A DNA stretch of 49,044 bases from Phenylobacterium sp. RIFCSPHIGHO2_01_FULL_69_31 (GCF_001824475.1 NZ_MHXN01000046.1:192734-241777), one strand, 5' to 3'; shown: positions 33,602 through 41,397, numbered from the stretch's first letter. A program made the numbers and translations. The notes: generated by a model not told the origin, from the letters alone.

Positions 33602-35101
33602 GTGCTGACCAAATCGCAGCTGATGTCCTGGCGACAATGCCCTAAGCGGCTCTGGCTTGAGACGCACGGCGACCCCGCGCCGCCCACGGACTCATCGAAG
33701 CTTCAACGCGGCGAAACCGTGGGTCGGATGGCGCGCGTCGTCTTCGGTGACGGCGACGCCGTGACGATCGACCGACGAAGCGCCGGGCGCCGCTCTGCGC
33801 TGGATCAAACCGCTACGGAGATGGCGTCTCTTGGCCGGACGCTCTTCGAAGCGGCGTTCGGCGACGACGACCTCGCCGCCTATGCAGACGTCGTGCGCCC
33901 CGCCGCGGATGGCTGGGAACTGCTGGAGGTGAAGGACGCCGGGTCGGTCAAGACCCACCACCTGGACGACGTCGCCATCCAGGCCGCCGCCGCTCAGCGG
34001 TCGGGTTTCGCGCCGAAACGGATCTGCATCACGCACGTCGATACCGATTGGACCTATCCGGGCGGAGACGACTATCGAGGCCTCTTCGCCATCGCAGAGG
34101 TAACCGACGACGTCGGCGCGCTCGTCGCCAGCGTCGGAGACTGGGTGGCGGAGGCGAAGGCGACAATCGCCCTACCCACCGCCCCCGCGCGGCCGACCGG
34201 GCCGCACTGCGATACGCCCTACCCGTGCGCCTTCTATGAAGCGTGCGCTGCGCAGGATCCCACCGCGACCCACCCCATCCAGTGGTTGCCCGGCGCACTG
34301 AGCAAGGCGGCCAAAGAGCTCGTTGAAGCTGGCGCGCGCGAGATGGAGGACCTGCCCGACGAGGTCCTGAACGAGACCCAATCGCGAGTGAAGGCGCAGA
34401 CCTTGGCCGGCGTCGCGCGCTTCGACGAGGCTGAAGCGGCGGCCGACGTGGCTGACTGGACGGCGCCCCTCCACTTCCTCGACTTCGAGACGGCCAACCC
34501 CGTGGTGCCGCTCTGGGCGGGGACCCGCCCTTACGCGCAGATCCCGTTCCAGTTCAGTCTGCACCTGCTGGAGGCGGACGGGACGCTCGCCCACACCGAG
34601 TGTCTCCTGACAGACGGGAACGACCCGTCACGGAGGTTCGCCGAGGCCCTGATCGCGGCCTGTCGCAGCGAGGGTGCGGTGGTTGTCTATAACGCAGGCT
34701 TCGAGCGGGGCCGCATCAAGGACCTCGCACAACGATACGAAGCGCTGGCGCCCCAGCTCGAAGCGATCGCGGCGCGCCTGGTCGACCTGCAACCTGTGGC
34801 CAAGGCGCGCTACTACCACCCCGACCAGCGGGGGAGCTGGAGCATCAAGAAGGTGCTCCCCTGCCTTGTCCCGGAGCTCCGTTACGACCTCCTCGACGGC
34901 GTGAAGGAAGGCGGCATGGCGATCGAAGCCTATCTGAAGCTGATCCACCCGAACTGTTCGCCTGAACGCAAGGCGACGCTCGAGGCCCAACTGCGGCGTT
35001 ACTGCCATCTCGACACCCTGGCGATGGTGGCGCTCTGGGCGCGCTTCGCGGCCAACCGAGCTGTTCTGAGCGCGGCGCTCAACGCGGCGCCCCGGCCGTA
35101 G
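33602..35101 (+). CDS. DUF2779-type protein: Cas4-like nuclease plus DEDD exonuclease domain
   Basis: From GTG 33602 the protein has 499 residues (LTKSQLMSWRQCPKRLWLE). The open frame extends further left but does not look coding there. The N-terminal part is Cas4/PD-(D/E)XK-like: an early Cys (RQCPK), the active-site segment ELLEVKD (about residues 107-113), and a Cys set CDTPYPCAFYEAC (about residues 203-215) that may hold an iron-sulfur cluster. The C-terminal part is RNase H-like: FLDFET (about residue 293), VVYNAGFERGR (about residue 363) and RYCHLDTLAMV (about residue 467). Such proteins process DNA ends; a role in defence or element maintenance is inferred from its place on the island. 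Confidence 0.8.
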   Translation: MLTKSQLMSWRQCPKRLWLETHGDPAPPTDSSKLQRGETVGRMARVVFGDGDAVTIDRRSAGRRSALDQTATEMASLGRTLFEAAFGDDDLAAYADVVRPAADGWELLEVKDAGSVKTHHLDDVAIQAAAAQRSGFAPKRICITHVDTDWTYPGGDDYRGLFAIAEVTDDVGALVASVGDWVAEAKATIALPTAPARPTGPHCDTPYPCAFYEACAAQDPTATHPIQWLPGALSKAAKELVEAGAREMEDLPDEVLNETQSRVKAQTLAGVARFDEAEAAADVADWTAPLHFLDFETANPVVPLWAGTRPYAQIPFQFSLHLLEADGTLAHTECLLTDGNDPSRRFAEALIAACRSEGAVVVYNAGFERGRIKDLAQRYEALAPQLEAIAARLVDLQPVAKARYYHPDQRGSWSIKKVLPCLVPELRYDLLDGVKEGGMAIEAYLKLIHPNCSPERKATLEAQLRRYCHLDTLAMVALWARFAANRAVLSAALNAAPRP

Positions 35102-35572
35102 TCAATGATCAGCGGCCCCCTCGGGCTCCGCACGGCTGCGCGCGACGTGCGGCGGGCAGTAGCAGCCTCCAGCTGAGGGACGGCCGCAGAAGCCGAAGTC
35201 GGGGTCCTGCGGGTCTCCGAACGGCCAGTGGCACGTGCGGGGCGCGAGGTCTTCCAAACGGGCGACGAGCGGGCCGCCCACGGCGTCCGCCGCTTCCACG
35301 AAGCGCTTTGAGCGAAGCTTCGGCTCAGGCCGCGGTTTGGGGGCAGGACGACGACGAACGGCGCGCCTCGGGGTTCGGGGCCGGCCCTTGCGCCGCGGCT
35401 CCAGCCCCAGGCGATGGACCTTGCCGAGCACGGCATTGCGCGAGACGCCGAGCTGAAGCGCGACGGCAGCGGCGGTCAGTCCAGCGCCCCAGAGTTCGCG
35501 CAGCGATTGGACCATGGCGTCGGTCCACTGGGCGCCGTCGCGCTCCATCGGGGTCACTTGTTTGGAGGGCAT
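35102..35572 (-). CDS. GcrA-family cell-cycle regulator, island paralogue
   Basis: The 156-residue protein matches the GcrA layout. The N-terminal helix-turn-helix is WTDAMVQSLRELWGAGLTAA, followed by VALQLGVSRNAVLGKVHRLGL (residues 16-57). A basic Pro/Arg-rich linker and a C-terminal Cys/His domain follow (CHWPFGDPQDPDFGFCG, then GGCYCPPH). GcrA in Caulobacter activates promoters carrying methylated GANTC sites with the help of sigma70. Normally it is a core gene near other conserved loci. Here it lies among RadC, toprim and integrase genes, so it is probably an extra copy carried by the element. It converges on the DUF2779 gene with no gap between stops. Confidence 0.9.
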   Translation of the reverse strand: MPSKQVTPMERDGAQWTDAMVQSLRELWGAGLTAAAVALQLGVSRNAVLGKVHRLGLEPRRKGRPRTPRRAVRRRPAPKPRPEPKLRSKRFVEAADAVGGPLVARLEDLAPRTCHWPFGDPQDPDFGFCGRPSAGGCYCPPHVARSRAEPEGAADH

Positions 35573-35588
35573 GGTGGGAACTCCGGTT

Positions 35589-35618
35589 CGACCGGGACCA
35601 CCCCGGCCACCCCGGTCG
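35589..35618 (-). terminator. Possible stem-loop between toprim gene and gcrA paralogue
   Basis: CGACCGGG (35589-35596) and CCCGGTCG (35611-35618) pair perfectly around a 14-base loop. They lie in the 80-base gap after the leftward toprim gene and before the leftward gcrA paralogue. There is no T-run, so it could act as an attenuator or mRNA-end structure rather than a classic terminator. Weak evidence. Confidence 0.3.
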
Positions 35619-35652
35619 CGCCCTTACTCCCGCTCCTCTTCCCGGCGCCGGC

Positions 35653-36531
35653 TCAGACGCCTAGGCGGGGCCCACAGAGCGCGTCGTTCCAGTCGCCGAA
35701 CCCGGACGGCGGGGCGCGCACGCTGCAGTCCAGACCGTCTGCACGCAGGCGTGACGCCAGGATCGCAGCGGACCGTGTTCCGTCCCGCCCGCGGTCCGCG
35801 GCAATGAGCACGGCGCCCACGCCCTCAGGAGGCCGCCAGCTGCGAAGATTGCTGGTAGAGAGGAGGGCCCACGCCGGAAGGCCGAAATGCATGGCGGCCG
35901 ACAGACAGGTGAAGACTCCCTCTCCCACCAGCAGTGCGGGACCGAGCGGCGACAGCCGCACGGCGGAGCCTGCGGGCCGTTGCCCGATTGTCTTGCGCGG
36001 GAGCTTGACCCGCGCGCGCGCGCCGTCAGACGCCAGGAAGGTCACCTCCACACCGCAGAGCTCACCGGTCGCTGCGGTGATCGCGGCCAGCAACGCTTCG
36101 TGGAAGGGCCCTTCGCCGTCGTAGGTGCGAAGGGGAACCGCAGAATGGTGGCGAAGCGCGTCCGACACCGCCGTCACGCCGCGGCGCTGACAGTGCTTTT
36201 CGGAGAGCGTGCTCGGGACGGGCGACCCCTCACGCCAGAGCTTTCTCGCCACCTCACGCCGCGCGGCTGACGACAAGCTCGTCAAGGATGTTGAGTCGCC
36301 GGGCTCATGCAGGCTTGCGTCCGCGCCGATCAGACCTCGACCGCGCAATTCATCGCGAATGATCCGCCAATCGTCGCCTGCAAAGGAGTGCACGACGACG
36401 CGGCCTTGGCTTAGGACCAACGAGACGGAGCGGTCACCGGCGCCATGGCCTGGCCCAGGGATAAGAGCTCTACGACCGCCGTCGTACAGGTCTCCGCCTA
36501 GCGCGCGAACGATGGCCGCCAAGGTCTTCAC
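35653..36531 (-). CDS. Toprim-domain protein (primase-like, element-encoded)
   Basis: From GTG 36531, overlapping the radC stop by four bases, the protein has 292 residues. The N-terminal part has the substrate-recognition type segment ALIPGPGHGAGDRSVSLVL and VVVHSFAGDDWRIIRDEL. The C-terminal part has a toprim-like core: GPALLVGEGVFTCLSAAMHFGLPAWALLS, then VLIAADRGRDG and a final DWNDAL. Such proteins occur on plasmids and integrative elements and resemble primase or topoisomerase catalytic folds. It is translationally coupled to radC. A replicative function on the element is likely but not shown. Confidence 0.8.
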   Translation of the reverse strand: MKTLAAIVRALGGDLYDGGRRALIPGPGHGAGDRSVSLVLSQGRVVVHSFAGDDWRIIRDELRGRGLIGADASLHEPGDSTSLTSLSSAARREVARKLWREGSPVPSTLSEKHCQRRGVTAVSDALRHHSAVPLRTYDGEGPFHEALLAAITAATGELCGVEVTFLASDGARARVKLPRKTIGQRPAGSAVRLSPLGPALLVGEGVFTCLSAAMHFGLPAWALLSTSNLRSWRPPEGVGAVLIAADRGRDGTRSAAILASRLRADGLDCSVRAPPSGFGDWNDALCGPRLGV

Positions 36532-37229
36532 GAGATGAGCCCCAGGGCTTTGAAGCTCGCCGTCTTCTGGCCGCCAACGACCACGTGATCGTGCACAGCG
36601 ATCCCCAAGGCTCGCGCCGCCTGAACGACCTGCTTCGTCATGTCGACATCGGCTGACGAAGGGGTCGGGTCGCCGCTTGGATGGTTGTGCGCCAGGATCA
36701 GCGCGGAGGCATTGCGCTCCAAGGCTCGTCGAACCACTTCGCGCGGGTATACGGGGGCGTGGTCGACGGTGCCTTGCCCCATCACCTCGTCGGCGATCAG
36801 CTGGTTCTTGCGGTCGAGGAAGAGGACATGGAAGGCCTCGCGCCGAACCCCTGTCATCACAGCACGCAAATAGGCCTCCAGGGCGGTCCATGAGGAGATC
36901 ACCGGCCGGTCTCGCAACGGCGTCTCCAGCACGCGACGCCCAAGCTCGCGCGCGAGGGTCAAGCGGGCTACCGCTTCCCGGTCCACGTGGCGCGCCAGGT
37001 CTGCGGCGGTAGCGGCAAGCACCTCGGGCAGACTGCCGAACTCCGTCAGCAGCGCCTCCGCCTCAGCACTCGTGATCGCGGCCGCGAGCTGGAGCGCCTC
37101 CGCATCCGTCAGGGTCTGAGCGCCGAACACCAGCGCGCGGGCTGCGAGGGTCGCTGGCGCCGCGTTCGCGGCAGCAGGCCAAAGCGCGCGCCGTTCGGCG
37201 AGTTGGGATAGCTTTGACGAGGAGGGCAT
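36528..37229 (-). CDS. radC: RadC-family JAMM/MPN protein
   Basis: The 233-residue protein ends in the JAMM metal site AHNHPSGDPTPSSADVDM with His181, His183 and Asp194, and an HDHVVVG segment near the C-terminus. Upstream is the usual RadC helix-hairpin-like part (FGSLPEVLAATAADLARHV) and the RDRPVISSWTALEAYL linker. RadC proteins are common on mobile elements; despite the name, a direct repair role is doubtful. The gene begins at ATG 37229 and is the first of a leftward pair with the toprim gene. Confidence 0.92.
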   Translation of the reverse strand: MPSSSKLSQLAERRALWPAAANAAPATLAARALVFGAQTLTDAEALQLAAAITSAEAEALLTEFGSLPEVLAATAADLARHVDREAVARLTLARELGRRVLETPLRDRPVISSWTALEAYLRAVMTGVRREAFHVLFLDRKNQLIADEVMGQGTVDHAPVYPREVVRRALERNASALILAHNHPSGDPTPSSADVDMTKQVVQAARALGIAVHDHVVVGGQKTASFKALGLIS

Positions 37230-37411
37230 CTGAAGCCTCCGGATGGGCTACGACCCGCCTGATTGGGGCCACCCCACCACGCGCGTCCCTCCCCCTCCGC
37301 TGCACCGGCCGCTCGAACCGGGTGAGACGCGCCGGGCGCGATCCACACATTCCTTGCGCCCGGCCCCACGGCTCGCTTTGCAGCGGGCGGCGCCAGAGGC
37401 ATCATGTCCGA

Positions 37412-37594
37412 ATGAGCCCTCGCTATGTGATCCGACCCGATGCCGAGGGCTTTACGATCCAGGACATCTGGACCGGTCAGGCCGCCGTGGTGGCGATGAC
37501 GCCGCAAACAGGCATGTCACTCGCGGACGCCGAACACACCGCATCGCTGCTGAATGCGGCCGACGCCGAGCGGCCGCAAAGCGAACGCGCCTGA
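37412..37594 (+). CDS. Small hypothetical protein, 60 residues
   Basis: The frame from ATG 37412 encodes MSPRYVIRPDAEGFTIQDI followed by a beta/alpha pattern ending in ADAERPQSERA. The open frame extends upstream to 37214, but that part reads as Arg/Pro-rich shadow sequence. The first strand pair (FTIQDIWTGQAAVVA) looks like a small folded domain of a type frequent beside element genes. Unknown function. It converges on the small gene at 37596. Confidence 0.55.
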   Translation: MSPRYVIRPDAEGFTIQDIWTGQAAVVAMTPQTGMSLADAEHTASLLNAADAERPQSERA

Positions 37595-37595
37595 C

Positions 37596-37787
37596 CTAGA
37601 GTGGTGCTACGACCTGTACGGCCAGCACGGGCCGGGTCGGCCCGTCCGGCGAAGGTTGAAGCTGGATCTCCGCAAGAACCGTGATGTGGAGCGATGTCGC
37701 CAGCGCCGCCAGCCGGTTGAACTCGGCGACGGAAGCTTCGATCTCTGCGGCCAGCAATCGAGGGTCAACGGGCGGCGGAATGGGCAT
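37596..37787 (-). CDS. Small hypothetical protein, 63 residues
   Basis: From ATG 37787 the product reads MPIPPPVDPRLLAAEIEASV, then a helix (AEFNRLAALATSL) and a beta strand pair (ITVLAEIQLQPS, RPVLAVQVVAPL). The helix-strand-strand arrangement and the clean start make real coding likely. It has no signal peptide. The family is not recognised. It is the last gene before the tRNA-Leu on the integrase side. Confidence 0.55.
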   Translation of the reverse strand: MPIPPPVDPRLLAAEIEASVAEFNRLAALATSLHITVLAEIQLQPSPDGPTRPVLAVQVVAPL

Positions 37788-37920
37788 GACGGTGATTTAG
37801 GACGCGACGCGAGCTGCGTCACCGGAGCGCCCGCGGGTGACCTGGCGGGCAACTGGGTTGTCACCTGAGTGAACGGGTCAGGATATGCCCCGCTCGCAAG
37901 GTCCATGTCACTTGAAGCGG

Positions 37921-38005
37921 TGGTGCCCCCGGTCGGGCTCGAACCGACACCCCTCTCGGGACCGGATTTTGAATCCGGCGCGTCTACCAATTTCACCACA
38001 GGGGC
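37921..38005 (-). tRNA. tRNA-Leu(CAA)
   Basis: The 85-base minus-strand sequence folds as a class II tRNA. The acceptor stem GCCCCTG pairs with CGGGGGC (one G-T pair), and ACCA follows at the 3' end. The D-loop contains GGTAGAC. The anticodon stem is CCGGA with loop TTCAAAA, giving anticodon CAA (Leu). A variable arm TCCCGAGAGGGGT and T-loop GGTTCGAGCC are present. It sits 105 bases beyond the end of the first integrase gene. Confidence 0.95.
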
Positions 38006-38109
38006 CGCGGGCTTTGGTTACACCGCCTCGGCCCGTCCGCGCAATCTGGGCAATACTGGAACGTGCGCTCGCTCAGCTCCGTCGGATCCGAGCCGCCAAG
38101 TCCGGGCCG

Positions 38110-39363
38110 CTAGTTCACAGCTTCTACAGCTGCCTGGCGAGGCCGACGCACATTGATGGCGGACGCGTCCAACACGTCCTTCAGATGGGCGGCGTAGTAC
38201 TTCTCGATCATCTCCACGCTGGTGCGGCAGTTCTTTGCCACCTGATAGATGTCCGCGCCCTCCATGAGCCGCAGGCAAATGTAGGTGTGCCGCAGGCTGT
38301 AGGCGGTGCGGGCGCGCCCTTCACGGTCCGTTTTGAGGTCGAGCTCGGACAAAACCCGGTTCAAGAGTTCACGCGGTGTCTTGCCGAACACCTTGTCCCG
38401 CGGCTGCGCCGCTGCGCGGGCGCGCATCCGCTCGAACGGCCGCACGGCGCCTGGCATGCTCTTGCAGTAGCCGGTGCCCCGTTTGCCTCGCACCTCGATC
38501 TCGAGGATCGGGTCGCCCTCGGGCATTTCGACGATCGCGACGTCACGATACTCTAGGAGAGCGCACTCGTCGGGTCGCAGACCCGTGTTGACCATGAAGA
38601 GCACGTAGTCGTGCAACCGCTCGCTCTCCGCTCGCCAACGTTCGCGGCGCGGACGGCGAGCTAGCGCTCGGGTGGCCTCGTAGAGCTGCTTGTACTCGGC
38701 CGGGGAGAACCAGGCGCGATGAGAGACCTTAGTCGACGCGCGATAGGGCTCCGACAGGTCCGGCAGGGCCGTCAGCCACCCGCGGCGGACCGCGGTCTTG
38801 AGCACTTGGCGAAGGCAAACGATTTCCTTGTGCAACGTGCTGCGGCTCGGGCGGCTCCAGCGTCGGCGCCCGCCCAGTTGGCGCGTGCGCCGCTGCGGAT
38901 CGGCAGGCGGGCTCAGCCGCTCGATCCGGTAGTCTTGCACGCGACCGCTATTAATCTCGGCCAGGCCGAACTCGCCGAAATACGGAAGCAAGTGCAGCTT
39001 CAGGGTGGCCGCCTTGGACGCGACATAGGCGGCGTTGCGCTCGCCGGCCACAAGGGTCCGGTACTGTCGCAGGAACAGGTGCGCCGCGTCCGCGAACGAC
39101 TTCTCCCCCGGCCTTCGTCGTGCCGTCCGCGGCCGCGTCCGGCCATCTTCTGACGGCATGAGACCTCGCCGCCGCATCCGGTCTTCCGCGACCCGGTCCT
39201 CGTACCATTCCCTTGCGAATTCCATCGCGAGCGGAAGACTCTCCTGGCCCGTCGTTTGCCTATGGTTGCGTCCACTCAGGTAGACGGCGCACTGCCAAAA
39301 CGGGCTGTTCTCGCGTCGATAGACGTAGACCTTGCCGTCGATGACCCGGTGACGCTCCGTCAC
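38110..39363 (-). CDS. Tyrosine integrase 1
   Basis: The 417-residue protein, from GTG 39363, has an N-terminal DNA-binding part (VYRRENSPFWQCAVYLSGRN, then MEFAREWYEDRVAEDR). The C-terminal catalytic domain has the first Arg in NTGLRPDECALLEYRDV, an AYSLRHTYICLRL box and the nucleophile Tyr in MIEKYYAAHL. The position usually held by the first His of box II is Tyr (YSLRH), a variant frequent in this integrase group. It is closely similar to integrase 2 (39848-41134) along its length, so the pair arose by duplication or tandem insertion. The adjacent tRNA-Leu is the expected target. Confidence 0.92.
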   Translation of the reverse strand: MTERHRVIDGKVYVYRRENSPFWQCAVYLSGRNHRQTTGQESLPLAMEFAREWYEDRVAEDRMRRRGLMPSEDGRTRPRTARRRPGEKSFADAAHLFLRQYRTLVAGERNAAYVASKAATLKLHLLPYFGEFGLAEINSGRVQDYRIERLSPPADPQRRTRQLGGRRRWSRPSRSTLHKEIVCLRQVLKTAVRRGWLTALPDLSEPYRASTKVSHRAWFSPAEYKQLYEATRALARRPRRERWRAESERLHDYVLFMVNTGLRPDECALLEYRDVAIVEMPEGDPILEIEVRGKRGTGYCKSMPGAVRPFERMRARAAAQPRDKVFGKTPRELLNRVLSELDLKTDREGRARTAYSLRHTYICLRLMEGADIYQVAKNCRTSVEMIEKYYAAHLKDVLDASAINVRRPRQAAVEAVN

Positions 39364-39443
39364 AGCCTCGCGCCTCGCTGGGAGGAGGAAAGGCTAAGGT
39401 CACCGAAGCACGGCGCAGAAGTCGTAGCCTTACGGTCGTACCT

Positions 39444-39794
39444 TTACGCGGCCGACGCGCGCTCCAGACCCGTCAGAATTCGGCGGAGAAATTCACCCGC
39501 CGGGCGGTCTTCACCCGACATCTCGGCTTCGTCCAACACCGCCTGGTGGAAGCGCTCAGCGAAGATGCGGATCTGGTAGGCCACGCCTTCGAGGCTTGGC
39601 GCGACGGCATCGAGGAGTTGGTCCTCCGCAGCCTCGAAGAGACGCCGACACGCCTCGTAGTGTTGCTCCTCCGGCGTGTCGTCGCTCGTGGCAGGGTCCA
39701 AAGCGTCATAAGCGTCGAAGGCCTGATCGGACTGGGCTCGCGCTGACTCGTAGGCCTTCACCAGGGCGTCCCAGTCTGCCTCAGAGCTCATCAT
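39444..39794 (-). CDS. Small helical protein between the integrases
   Basis: From ATG 39794 (or 39791, or 39812 with six more residues) the product has about 116 residues. It is acidic and almost all helix: WDALVKAYESARAQSDQAFD, EEQHYEACRRLFEAAEDQLL, VAYQIRIFAERFHQAVL. No DNA-binding motif of an excisionase is visible. It is separated from integrase 1 by about 80 bases and from integrase 2 by about 50, all on the same strand. Similar small helical genes accompany alphaproteobacterial integrases; function unknown. Confidence 0.65.
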   Translation of the reverse strand: MMSSEADWDALVKAYESARAQSDQAFDAYDALDPATSDDTPEEQHYEACRRLFEAAEDQLLDAVAPSLEGVAYQIRIFAERFHQAVLDEAEMSGEDRPAGEFLRRILTGLERASAA

Positions 39795-39847
39795 CACAAC
39801 GCCTCTACTCACAGCTCATGATTGCATATCGCGGACGAGCCAACTCG

Positions 39848-41134
39848 TCACGCCACTGAGCGTCTTGCCGACTTGCGCGCCGGCCGCGGCGTGGGCTTAC
39901 GAACGTTGATGGCGGACGCATCGAGCGCGTTCTTGAGGTGCGCGGCGTAGAACTTCTCGATCATCTCCACGCTGGTTCGACAGTTCTTGGCCAGCTGGTA
40001 GATGTCCGCGCCCTCCAGGAGGCGGAAGCAGATGTAGGTGTGGCGCAGGCTGTAGGCGGTCCTCGCATTGCCTTCACGGTCGGTCTTGAGCTCGACCTCA
40101 TGCAGCAGCGCATTCATCAGTTCTCGCTGCACCGCGCCGAAGATGATGTCGCCTGGCTTAGGGCTGTTTCGGGCCTTCATCCGCTGGAACGGCTCCACAG
40201 CGTCCGGCATACTCTTGCAGTAGCCGACGCCGCGCTTACCGCGGACCTCGATCTCCAGGATCCGCTCCCGGGTGTCTCTGTCCAGCACGATCTTCACGTC
40301 TCGATACTCAAGTCGCGAGGCTTCGTCCGGACGAAGCCCGGTGCTGACCATGAACTCCACATAGTCCAGAAATTGCTCGCACTCGCCGCGCCAACGGTCC
40401 CGTTTGGGATTGGCGGCGCGCGCCTTCACGGCGCGCAAGAAGACCTTGAACTCCTCCGGCGAGAACCACGCCCGGTGGGAGACCTTTCCGGAGGCGCGAT
40501 AGGGCGCCGACATGTCTGGGAGGCCGCTGATCCAGCCCTTGCGATTGGCCATCTTCAGGACCTGCCGCAAGCACACGATCTCGTTGTGCAGGCTGCTGCG
40601 GCTGGGCTTTCGCCATGGCAGGGGTCGGCCGATGAGGTCGCGGTTCTTGTAGCGGATCCTGCGGGCTTGTGGCTTGTCGGGCGGCGTGGCCCGGTGGATC
40701 CGGTATTCCTGGATGCGGCCAGCGTTCACCTGGGAGAGCGGCAGGTCCCCGAAGAACGGGGTGAGGTACCTCCGGAGCACGCGCTCCTTGTTCGCGACGT
40801 ATTGAGGGTTCCGCTCGCCTTGGGTGAGCGCGACATACTCCTCGATGAAGTCCGCCGCCGCCTCGCGGAAAGTTCGCTCGGCAACGATGCGTCGGACCGG
40901 CTGCGCGGCCACCGGAGCCGCGGGGGGCTCAATGCCGCGCCGACGGAGCCTGTCCTCGGCAACCCTGTCGAGGAACCACTCGCGAGCAAACTCTATCGCG
41001 TAGGCGACATTCTCCTGTCGGGTGGATTGGCGGTAGTTCCGGCCGCCCAAAAACACTGCGCATTGCCAGAATCGACTGTGGTCGCGTCGGTAGATGTGAA
41101 CTCGACCATCCATGATGGTCAGACTGTCGCTCAC
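39848..41134 (-). CDS. Tyrosine integrase 2
   Basis: The 428-residue protein, from GTG 41134, shares its plan with integrase 1. The N-terminal part reads IYRRDHSRFWQCAVFLGGRN and IEFAREWFLDRVAEDRLRRRG. The catalytic Arg is in STGLRPDEASRLEYRDV, followed by AYSLRHTYICFRLLEG and the nucleophile Tyr in MIEKFYAAHL. Basic C-terminal tail (RPARKSARRS). Its start lies about 100 bases from the broken tRNA-Leu at 41231-41269, the standard placement of an integrase at the end of its element. Repeats between them (41160-41226) may be its arm-binding sites. Confidence 0.93.
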   Translation of the reverse strand: MSDSLTIMDGRVHIYRRDHSRFWQCAVFLGGRNYRQSTRQENVAYAIEFAREWFLDRVAEDRLRRRGIEPPAAPVAAQPVRRIVAERTFREAAADFIEEYVALTQGERNPQYVANKERVLRRYLTPFFGDLPLSQVNAGRIQEYRIHRATPPDKPQARRIRYKNRDLIGRPLPWRKPSRSSLHNEIVCLRQVLKMANRKGWISGLPDMSAPYRASGKVSHRAWFSPEEFKVFLRAVKARAANPKRDRWRGECEQFLDYVEFMVSTGLRPDEASRLEYRDVKIVLDRDTRERILEIEVRGKRGVGYCKSMPDAVEPFQRMKARNSPKPGDIIFGAVQRELMNALLHEVELKTDREGNARTAYSLRHTYICFRLLEGADIYQLAKNCRTSVEMIEKFYAAHLKNALDASAINVRKPTPRPARKSARRSVA

Positions 41135-41159
41135 AGCGCCTCCTCCTGCCTCTCGGCAG

Positions 41160-41226
41160 TGTGTAAGACGTGTGTAAGTCGCTCAGAAAATTAAGCGTCT
41201 GATTTTGTTGACGAAAAAATTCAGAC
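41160..41226. promoter_or_regulatory. Direct and inverted repeats between integrase 2 and the tRNA junction
   Basis: TGTGTAAG occurs at 41160-41167 and again at 41171-41178, an 11-base spacing. GTCTGA (41197-41202) and TCAGAC (41221-41226) are inverted around a T/A-rich spacer. The region is AT-rich compared with its surroundings and lies between the integrase start and the att junction. It probably holds the int promoter and recombinase or excisionase binding sites. Roles are inferred from position. Confidence 0.4.
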
Positions 41227-41230
41227 TTCG

Positions 41231-41269
41231 TTTTGAGTCCGGCGCGTCTACCAGTTTCACCACGCCCGC
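41231..41269 (-). pseudogene. 5' half of tRNA-Leu(CAA), broken after the anticodon loop
   Basis: Read on the minus strand from 41269, this is GCGGGCGTGGTGAAACTGG, then TAGACGCGCCGGA and loop CTCAAAA. It carries acceptor strand, D-arm, 5' anticodon stem and the whole loop with CAA. Directly after the loop the sequence should read TCCGG to close the stem but reads CGAAG, and the rest of the tRNA is missing. The break is exactly where tyrosine integrases recombine in tRNA genes. Its acceptor strand (GCGGGCG) would not pair with the 3' end of the intact tRNA at 37921, so the two come from different tRNA genes. Confidence 0.85.
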
Positions 41270-41363
41270 ATCGGGTCGGGGTTATAGAGATTGGGTTCAA
41301 CGGTGCAACATGCGCGCGCCTGCGGCGAGACGAGCCTTGCGCCGGAACGGCCAAGGCCATAAC

Positions 41364-41378
41364 TGATAATCGTTCGCA
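41364..41378 (+). promoter_or_regulatory. Possible Fur-type iron box upstream of feoA
   Basis: TGATAATCGTTCGCA matches the 7-1-7 Fur pattern TGATAAT-N-ATTATCA perfectly in the left half and at 3 of 7 positions in the right half. It lies about 20 bases before the feoA start, where an iron repressor would act. Moderate to weak evidence. Confidence 0.35.
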
Positions 41379-41397
41379 AAGTTCGGCGGACGTCAGG

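Larger units (their letters stand above)
37921..41269. mobile_element. Integration module: intact tRNA-Leu, two integrases, broken tRNA-Leu
   Basis: Two tyrosine integrase genes in the same orientation lie between an intact tRNA-Leu(CAA) and the 5' half of a second tRNA-Leu(CAA). Sequence to the right is ordinary chromosome (feoAB onward); sequence to the left carries element-type genes (radC, toprim, gcrA paralogue, DUF2493, dnd). I read 41231 as the right junction of an integrated island. The left junction with the missing tRNA 3' half was not found in the window, so the island probably extends beyond it or was rearranged. Confidence 0.7.

Noticed and set aside
38110..41134. Possible active-site loss in both integrases because the box II His is Tyr
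   Set aside because: The YSLRH form is a common variant in this integrase group, and the Arg residues and nucleophile Tyr are present. I do not treat them as inactive.
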